This document shows positions 58,666 to 64,000 of a stretch of DNA of 64,000 bases, piece by piece (position 1 is the stretch's first letter; every line of letters starts with the position of its first letter). The translations under genes were made by a program, and so were the position numbers. The DNA is from an uncultured Lachnospiraceae bacterium (lineage in GTDB: Bacteria > Bacillota > Clostridia > Lachnospirales > Lachnospiraceae). The stretch is from positions 22,656 to 86,655 of the forward strand of contig CATKXR010000014.1 of the NCBI GenBank assembly GCA_949840805.1, written 5' to 3'. The notes beneath the pieces are model-generated. The model was not told where the DNA came from. It searched no databases and was given only the letters and a program-made list of their open reading frames with translations.

Positions 58666-58826
58666 GAAAGGAGTATTACCGCCTATCGGCGGTACGGGGG
58701 CCATGCGGCGAGTAGGGGAAAAGTCTCCCCTGCTCGATTGTACACGGGGTGGAAAGGAATATGGCCGCCAGGGCGACCCCGCCCCGGCACGGCGAGCAGG
58801 TGGAAAGGCGTCCCCTGCTGGATTTA
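58666..58826 (+). repeat. ATTACCG-hairpin repeat, two tandem copies
   Basis: The first copy (58666-58742) has GAAAGGAGTATTACCGCCTA, a GGCG box and the stem CGAGTAGGGGA with TCCCCTGCTCG. The second (58752-58826) has GGAAAGGAATATGGCCGCC, GGCGAGCAGG and TCCCCTGCTGG. Stem sequences differ between copies. Confidence 0.5.
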
Positions 58827-58978
58827 TTAAAACAAAATCCCGACAAAATCCCAGAAAAAGGCCAGGACTTTTCCCGGAAAATCTGTTACAATATAAGATA
58901 CGATGTCACCTGAGTCCGGATGGTTCAGGCTCACGGAGGGCACCAACATCCTACTAGGAAACCAAGGGAGGGATCGAG
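58827..58978. other. leader of the metallophosphoesterase gene
   Basis: No gene is seen. It contains a small stem CCTGA..TCAGG near 58911-58931 and the ribosome-binding site AAGGGAGGGATC. I do not recognise a riboswitch. Confidence 0.4.
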
Positions 58979-59776
58979 ATGGGGACTTATGTCATGAGCG
59001 ACATTCACGGGTGTTATGATGAGTTTCTGGCTATGCTTGAAAAGATCGGATTTTCCCAATCAGACCAGTTAATTCTGGCAGGCGATTATATTGACAGGGG
59101 AACCAAGAGCCTTGAGATGCTCAGATGGATGGAGACCTGTCCCTCCAACGTCCAGTTGGTCAGGGGGAACCATGATGAGGAGTTTGCCGCCAACATAGAT
59201 CTGATGATGAATGTGGACAAAGAATACGGGCTGGAGTCAAATCTGGATGCCAATGAAGATGGGGTGGCGCTGTATCAGACCTTACAATATCTTCTGAAAG
59301 CCAAAAAACTGCCGGTGTGGTTTTTTGATTACTATGGAACCATGAAGAGCCTTCTGGAAGATTTCAATATAACCCTTAAGGATCTGCTCAAGTGGAGAGA
59401 TCTTATCCGAAAGATGCCTTACTATTATGAGAAAGAGACAGGCGGACGGACTTGCGTGGTGGTTCACGGCGGATATGTGGAGAATCTGGAGGAAACAGGC
59501 CTTACGGACACAAACCTGGAGGAGTTCTATCTCAACGCCCGAAGCGAAGGGTATCTGCTGGGAGGCAAGCGCCACGGGATGGTGATAGCTGGCCACACCC
59601 CCACCATCGTGGAAGGAGAGTTTACCTACAACAAAGGGAAGGTGTTCCGGTATTATGATGAGAAAAAAGACTGTATTTTTTATGATATAGATTGCGGATG
59701 CGTATCCCGCCAGCTGAATCCCGACGGAAGGCTTGCCTGTATACGGCTGGAGGATGAGAAGATTTTTTATATTTAG
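58979..59776 (+). CDS. metallophosphoesterase (serine/threonine phosphatase-like)
   Basis: A 265-residue calcineurin-like phosphoesterase. All signature blocks are present: 'MSDIHGCYDEF', 'LAGDYIDRGTKSLEMLRW', 'VQLVRGNHDEEFA', 'VVHGGY' and 'VIAGHTPT'. These ligate two metal ions. It resembles PrpA/PrpB-type bacterial phosphatases and Ap4A hydrolases. It is a single gene with GGGAGG before the ATG, flanked by repeats. Target unknown. Confidence 0.9.
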   Translation: MGTYVMSDIHGCYDEFLAMLEKIGFSQSDQLILAGDYIDRGTKSLEMLRWMETCPSNVQLVRGNHDEEFAANIDLMMNVDKEYGLESNLDANEDGVALYQTLQYLLKAKKLPVWFFDYYGTMKSLLEDFNITLKDLLKWRDLIRKMPYYYEKETGGRTCVVVHGGYVENLEETGLTDTNLEEFYLNARSEGYLLGGKRHGMVIAGHTPTIVEGEFTYNKGKVFRYYDEKKDCIFYDIDCGCVSRQLNPDGRLACIRLEDEKIFYI

Positions 59777-59803
59777 ATTCCCGTCTTTTTACGCGCGGGT
59801 CCT

Positions 59804-59870
59804 GAAGAGAATATTACCGTCTGGGGGCGGCGAAGTCAGGAGGGGAGAAAAAGCTCCCCTCCTTCATTTA
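59804..59870 (+). repeat. ATTACCG-hairpin repeat, single copy
   Basis: GAAGAGAATATTACCGTCTG is followed by GGCGGCGAAG and the stem GGAGGGGAG with CTCCCCTCC, loop AAAAAG. It lies 30 bases after the phosphoesterase stop and could act as its terminator. Confidence 0.55.
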
Positions 59871-59979
59871 TAGTAATCAAAATCTGTAGCCCAGGTTACA
59901 CCTGTCAAACGCGCTTCTGGAATTTCTTTGCCAATCCATTTACAATTGAATCACATAATAGACAAGGAGGATCATGTAA

Positions 59980-60849
59980 ATGGTAGTACCTCAGTTTGAG
60001 TATCTGGCCCCCACGACCATAGGAGAAGCCTGTAACCTGCTTCTGGAACTGGGAGAAGGCGCGAAGGTCATGGCAGGAGCCACGGATCTGATTCCGCCTA
60101 TGAAAGACAAGGTGATCACCCCCGAGTATCTTATCGACTTAAAGAAGATCCCGGGCCTTGATTACCTGGAGTATGATGAGGAAGAGGGGTTGAAGATCGG
60201 CGCGCTCACCACCCTTCGGACATTGGAGACTTCTCCCCTTGTAAAGGAGAAAAATCCGGCCATCGCCCACGGAGCGAAAGTGGTGGCCTCCACCCAGATC
60301 CGCATGAAAGGGACCATGGCGGGAAACATTTGCAATGCTTCCCCATCCTGTGACAGCGCTCCAAACTTGTTGGCTCAGGGCGCGAAGATCCTGGTGCAGG
60401 GCCCCAACAAGGACCGCTATATCCACATCGAAGATTTCTTCCTGGGAGTGAAGAAGACCAGCCTGGAGCCAGGAGAGATCGTAACCGGAATCGTGATTCC
60501 GCCTTTGAAAGACCATGAGGCGGCAGCCTATATGAAACACGCGGTGAGAAAGGCCATGGATCTGGCCATCATCGGCGTGGCGGTAAAGCTCCGGGTAGAG
60601 AACGGAATCTGTAAGGATGCCAGGATCGCCCTGGGCGCTGTGGCCCCAACCCCCATCCGGGCTTCCAAGGCAGAGGAAGCTCTCATTGGCAAGGAACTCA
60701 CCGACGAAGTGATCGTAAAAGCCTCAGAGGAAGCCATGAATTCCTGCGATCCCATTTCCGATATCCGCGCGTCCAAGGAGTACCGGAAGGATATGGTACG
60801 GGTGTTTACAAAGAGGGCCATCCGCCAGGCCATGGAACAGTTGGCATAG
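59980..60849 (+). CDS. molybdenum hydroxylase FAD subunit (xanthine dehydrogenase type)
   Basis: A 289-residue FAD-binding subunit. The FAD loops are 'VMAGATDLIPPMKD' and 'STQIRMKGTMAGNICNASPS'; 'CDSAPNLLAQGAKILVQG' and the C-terminal CO-dehydrogenase-flavoprotein domain follow. In the enzyme it passes electrons from the iron-sulfur subunit to NAD or another acceptor. AAGGAGG precedes the ATG. It is the first of three genes ordered FAD, Fe-S, Mo. Substrate class (purine, nicotinate, aldehyde) is not fixed by this subunit. Confidence 0.9.
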   Translation: MVVPQFEYLAPTTIGEACNLLLELGEGAKVMAGATDLIPPMKDKVITPEYLIDLKKIPGLDYLEYDEEEGLKIGALTTLRTLETSPLVKEKNPAIAHGAKVVASTQIRMKGTMAGNICNASPSCDSAPNLLAQGAKILVQGPNKDRYIHIEDFFLGVKKTSLEPGEIVTGIVIPPLKDHEAAAYMKHAVRKAMDLAIIGVAVKLRVENGICKDARIALGAVAPTPIRASKAEEALIGKELTDEVIVKASEEAMNSCDPISDIRASKEYRKDMVRVFTKRAIRQAMEQLA

Positions 60850-60855
60850 AGAAAA

Positions 60856-60888
60856 CATGCCGCCTTTGGCGGCGGACTTTCAAAGCAA
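60856..60888 (+). repeat. short remnant of the family C repeat
   Basis: CATGCCGCC, a GGCGGCGG hairpin arm and GACTTTC match the right end of the repeats at 24957 and 33215. It lies between the FAD and Fe-S subunit genes. Confidence 0.5.
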
Positions 60889-60906
60889 TAATAGGAGGCT
60901 AAGAGA

Positions 60907-61401
60907 ATGGTACATAAACATACAATCAGTTTGACGGTCAACGGCGATCAGGTCGACGGGATCGTGAAAGACAATCTGACCCTGTTGGATTTTCTGAGAG
61001 ACCAGTTGTTTTTGACCGGGACAAAGAAGGGATGCGAGGAAGGGGAGTGCGGCGCTTGTACGGTACTCCTGGACGGCAATCCGGTAAACTCCTGCTGTAC
61101 TCTGGCGGTGGAGTGTGACGGCCATGACATTGTGACAGTGGAAGGCATCGCGAAAGACGGCCAGCTCCATCCTGTTCAGAAACAATTTATAGAAAAATGG
61201 GCCTTACAGTGCGGGTACTGCACCCCGGGCATGATCATGTCCGCCAAGGCTCTGCTGGACCGGAACCCTCATCCCACGGAGATGGAGATCAGGGAAGCCA
61301 TTGAAGGAAATTTGTGCCGCTGTACCGGATACGCCAAGATCGTGGAGGCCATCCAGGCAGCCGCTGCCGAGATGAACTGGGAGGAGGCAAGCCATGCATA
61401 A
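60907..61401 (+). CDS. molybdenum hydroxylase 2Fe-2S subunit
   Basis: A 164-residue iron-sulfur subunit. The plant-ferredoxin-type cluster is 'GCEEGECGACTVLLDGNPVN' with a following Cys, and the second cluster is 'CGYCTPGMIMS' and 'CRCTGY'. Both 2Fe-2S sites are complete. AATAGGAGGCTAAGAG precedes the ATG. It overlaps the molybdenum subunit by eight bases, so the two are coupled. Confidence 0.93.
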   Translation: MVHKHTISLTVNGDQVDGIVKDNLTLLDFLRDQLFLTGTKKGCEEGECGACTVLLDGNPVNSCCTLAVECDGHDIVTVEGIAKDGQLHPVQKQFIEKWALQCGYCTPGMIMSAKALLDRNPHPTEMEIREAIEGNLCRCTGYAKIVEAIQAAAAEMNWEEASHA

Positions 61402-63757
61402 AGATTGTGACAAGACTTATTTTAAAAAACCGGAATTTTACCGCCTGACAGGGGAGAACAACTATGTGCGTATTGACGCTGAGGACAAGGTTACAGGTCA
61501 TGGCCAGTATGTAGGCGACATCATGTTTCCGGACATGCTCACAGGAAAGATGGTCAGAAGCCCCTACGCCAGAGCCAGGATTCTGTCCATTGACACCAGT
61601 GAGGCCGAGAAGGTGCCTGGTGTAAAATGCATCTTGACTCCAAAGGATTTTCAGTGGGCGGCAAAGGTTGGAAACGGAGAGTTCGCCGCGGAGTTCGCGG
61701 ACAAGGAGGTCTTGTGTAGAGAAATAGTCCGCCAGGTAGGAGACGAAGTGGCGGCGGTCGCCGCTGTAGACGAGGAGACCGCTCAGATCGCGGCGGACCT
61801 GATCAAGGTGGAATATGAAGTCCTGCCGGGGGTTTTTGATCCCTTTGACGCCATGGAAGAGGGGGCTCCTGAGGTAAACTGGGAGGGCAAGGGCCTTCAC
61901 AACATCGGCATGCAGTCCGTGATGAAGGCGGGAACAGATATTGATGAGGAGTTTGGCAAGGCTGCCTACACCCAGCACAGGGAGTACGGCACCCACCGTA
62001 TGGTTCACGCCGCCATGGAGCCTCACGGAGCCGTGGCAACCTACCGCAACGGTACTTACACGGTGTGGATGTCCACTCAGATGGCTTATGTGGACCAGTT
62101 CTGGTATGCCAGATGCTTAGGGGTTCCGGAAAACAGGGTACGGATCATTAAGCCTTTAGTAGGCGGCGGATTCGGCGGCAAGCTGGATTCCTATTCCTTC
62201 GGCCTGTGCGCGGCGAAGATGGCGGAGATGACCGGACGTCCGGTGCGGATGATCCTCTCCAGAGAGGAAGTGTTCCAGACCACCCGTCACCGTCACCCCA
62301 TCTACATGAAGATCGACACCGCCTTTGGAGCGGACGGAAAGCTTTTGGCAAAAAAATGCTACCATGTGTTGGACGGAGGTCCTTACGGCGGTTCGGGAGT
62401 GGCATCCTGCGCCCAGGCCACCTTGTGGGCCAATTTCCCCTACAAGATGAACTCCGTGGATTTCCTGGCAAGACGTATCTACACCAACAACCCGTCCGCG
62501 GGAGCCATGAGAGGTTACACCGCGTGCCAGGTACATTTTGCCCATGATCTGAACATGCAGTACGCGGCGGACCAGATGGGCATGGACCCTGTTGAGTTCC
62601 GCAAGATCAGCGCGGCGGACCCAGGCTATGTGGCCCCTGCGGGATTGACCATCACCAGCTGCGCCTACAAGGAGACCTTGGACACAGCGGCCAGGGAGAT
62701 TGGCTGGTACGAGAAAAAGGGCAAGATGAAGAAAGGCGAGGGCATCGGTTTCGCGGGAACCGGATTTGTGTCGGGAACCGGATTCGCGGTGCTGGAAGCT
62801 CCCAACCAGAGTTCCGCCTGTGTCACCGTGCGCCTGAACAAGAGAGGGATGGCCTCCTTGTATATCGGTTCCCACGATATCGGCCAGGGCTCGGACACGG
62901 TGATGACAGCCATTGTGGCGGAAGAGCTGGGTCTTCCCATGGATATGGTGAAAACCTTTATGTCCGATACCTTCCTGACCCCGTGGGATTCCGGTTCCTA
63001 TGGAAGCCGTGTAACCTTCCTGGCAGGAAACGCTGCCCGCCGGGCCGCGGTGGATGCCAAGAGACAGTTGTTTGAGGTGATCGGGCCCATGTGGGGCGTG
63101 ATGCCAGAGACTTTGGAATGTCTGGATGGAAAGGTGATCAGCAAAGAGAAAGCGGAGCTCCAGATGCCCATAGGCGACGCCATGTTCCGGTACATGACGG
63201 TCAAGGGAGGCGATGAGCTGGTAGGCGTAGGTTCCTACTATCACAGAACCGACAATTCCCAGTACAACGGAGTCAACACTACCAACTACGCTCCCGCCTA
63301 CAGCTTCTCCACCGGAGCCGCCCATCTGACCGTGGATGAGGAGACAGGCGTGCTGGATATCGATGAGTTTGTATTTGCCCACGACTGCGGCAGGGCCTTA
63401 AACCGCCGGGCCGTGGAGGGACAGCTGGAAGGCTCCATCGGCATGGGCCTGGGCTATGCGGTATATGAACACAACATCACAAAAGAGGGAAAGGTTCTCA
63501 ATCCCAACTTCCGGGATTATCGCCTGCCCACGGCTCTGGACATGCCCAAGATGCGTACCTTCTATGACTTTACCCCGGACCAGGAAGGCCCCCTGGGAGC
63601 AAAAGAAGCAGGAGAAGGCTCCGCCGCTCCGGTGGCTCCGGCTATCGCCAACGCGGTGAATATGGCCACGGGAATCTATTTTACAGAACTTCCCCTGGAC
63701 CCGGAACACATCTGGAGAGCCCTTCACGGGATGAAAGATGACAGAAACAGCAAATAA
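61394..63757 (+). CDS. molybdenum hydroxylase catalytic (molybdopterin) subunit
   Basis: A 787-residue catalytic subunit. The molybdopterin loop 'LVGGGFGGKLDSYSFG', 'AGAMRGYTACQVHFA' and the C-terminal 'GPLGAKEAGEGSAAPVAPAI', with the catalytic Glu, are all present. Length is normal for the separate-subunit form of xanthine dehydrogenase. The substrate could be a purine or another N-heterocycle; residues alone do not settle it. Together with the two preceding genes it makes a full enzyme. The MobA-ModE-like gene at 27614 may supply or sense the cofactor. Confidence 0.92.
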   Translation: MHKDCDKTYFKKPEFYRLTGENNYVRIDAEDKVTGHGQYVGDIMFPDMLTGKMVRSPYARARILSIDTSEAEKVPGVKCILTPKDFQWAAKVGNGEFAAEFADKEVLCREIVRQVGDEVAAVAAVDEETAQIAADLIKVEYEVLPGVFDPFDAMEEGAPEVNWEGKGLHNIGMQSVMKAGTDIDEEFGKAAYTQHREYGTHRMVHAAMEPHGAVATYRNGTYTVWMSTQMAYVDQFWYARCLGVPENRVRIIKPLVGGGFGGKLDSYSFGLCAAKMAEMTGRPVRMILSREEVFQTTRHRHPIYMKIDTAFGADGKLLAKKCYHVLDGGPYGGSGVASCAQATLWANFPYKMNSVDFLARRIYTNNPSAGAMRGYTACQVHFAHDLNMQYAADQMGMDPVEFRKISAADPGYVAPAGLTITSCAYKETLDTAAREIGWYEKKGKMKKGEGIGFAGTGFVSGTGFAVLEAPNQSSACVTVRLNKRGMASLYIGSHDIGQGSDTVMTAIVAEELGLPMDMVKTFMSDTFLTPWDSGSYGSRVTFLAGNAARRAAVDAKRQLFEVIGPMWGVMPETLECLDGKVISKEKAELQMPIGDAMFRYMTVKGGDELVGVGSYYHRTDNSQYNGVNTTNYAPAYSFSTGAAHLTVDEETGVLDIDEFVFAHDCGRALNRRAVEGQLEGSIGMGLGYAVYEHNITKEGKVLNPNFRDYRLPTALDMPKMRTFYDFTPDQEGPLGAKEAGEGSAAPVAPAIANAVNMATGIYFTELPLDPEHIWRALHGMKDDRNSK

Positions 63758-63769
63758 GAATTGGTGAGT

Positions 63770-64000
63770 GGAGGCGATGCTGGTGTTGGGCCCGAGAGAA
63801 ACGGTCTCCGTTCCAGGCTCAGATACGCCAAGCATTCCGATGAGCCCTTAAAGCGGAAAACAGGAGGGGTTAAGCCCTCCTGTTTTCCTGGTCTCATCTC
63901 CATAGCGTAAATTCGCCTGGCCCGGAGACCGTTTCTCTCGGGCAAAATCAGAATTCGCCGGCCCCAATATAGCTGGCTAATGGTTATTCCGGACTGGTTA
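63770..64000. repeat. dispersed structured repeat, family P, copy 3
   Basis: The outer arms 63790-63810 and 63923-63943 are a perfect 21-base inverted repeat (GCCCGAGAGAAACGGTCTC..). Relative to copy 2, one arm has AAACGG for AAAGGG and the other arm has the matching change CCGTTT for CCCTTT. The core blocks and the right flank up to the window end (CCGGACTGGTTA) match copy 2 read in reverse. Confidence 0.8.

Noticed and set aside
58583..58957. A 124-codon frame after the flavoprotein gene
   Set aside because: It runs through hairpins and tandem ATTACCG repeats; composition is not protein-like.
62156..63382. A 408-codon frame antisense to the molybdenum subunit
   Set aside because: His/Gly-rich shadow without motifs, opposite a fully conserved enzyme.

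Overview
The window looks like the chromosome of an anaerobic Gram-positive gut bacterium of the Clostridia, most likely Lachnospiraceae. The evidence is the mix of strong AGGAGG ribosome-binding sites, lipoprotein signals, ferredoxin-type aldo/keto reductases, FMN/FAD fumarate-reductase-like lipoproteins, a clostridial xanthine-dehydrogenase operon and many intergenic palindromic repeats. This placement is inference; no rRNA, tRNA, CRISPR array, intact transposase or integrase was seen.

Region 1 (1-14.7 kb) is rich in redox proteins and in decay. It holds a MATE exporter cut by the window edge, two DUF362 lipoproteins (one frameshifted and fused to a cyclophilin-like domain), an FGE-like/flavodoxin fusion, a DUF4405 membrane protein, a cupin, a secreted flavodoxin, an ArsP-like permease and an aldo/keto reductase. 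Between them lie fragments of a PTS EIIA, a LysR regulator, a MATE exporter, an ABC permease and a histidine kinase. Many of the intact products should sit outside the membrane, suggesting an extracytosolic flavin-based electron-transfer set.

Region 2 (15-38 kb) is accessory and has several defence-type genes: a 1358-residue NACHT NTPase, an adjacent FRG-domain/AIPR pair, an RNA-repair pair (RNA ligase plus HD-polynucleotide kinase) and a frameshifted DUF262 gene. It also carries an FMN/FAD lipoprotein, an LprI-like lipoprotein, a MobA-ModE-type fusion, an AraC regulator fused to a degenerate (p)ppGpp-hydrolase (RSH) fold and a ferredoxin-type aldo/keto reductase behind a MerR-type promoter.

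Region 3 (38-54 kb) holds a hydrolase/AraC pair, two toxin-antitoxin modules (DinJ/YafQ, YefM/YoeB), a MATE exporter, and an operon of SLC13 carrier, enolase-superfamily enzyme, MFS carrier and MBL hydrolase divergent from an AraC regulator. At 50.56-52.3 kb is a retron. It has a promoter, an msr-msd RNA bounded by an 11-bp perfect inverted repeat, a retron reverse transcriptase with NAxxH, YxDD and VTG motifs, and a coupled 51-residue two-helix membrane protein as candidate effector. A dispersed repeat sits exactly between the msd and the reverse transcriptase.

Region 4 (54-64 kb) holds an XRE regulator, a LysR regulator with an FMN-FMN-FAD lipoprotein reductase, a metallophosphoesterase and the three-subunit molybdenum hydroxylase.

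Several families of structured dispersed repeats run through the window. In at least three families the outer arms differ between copies yet remain paired within each copy, which points to selection on, or copying of, the folded form.
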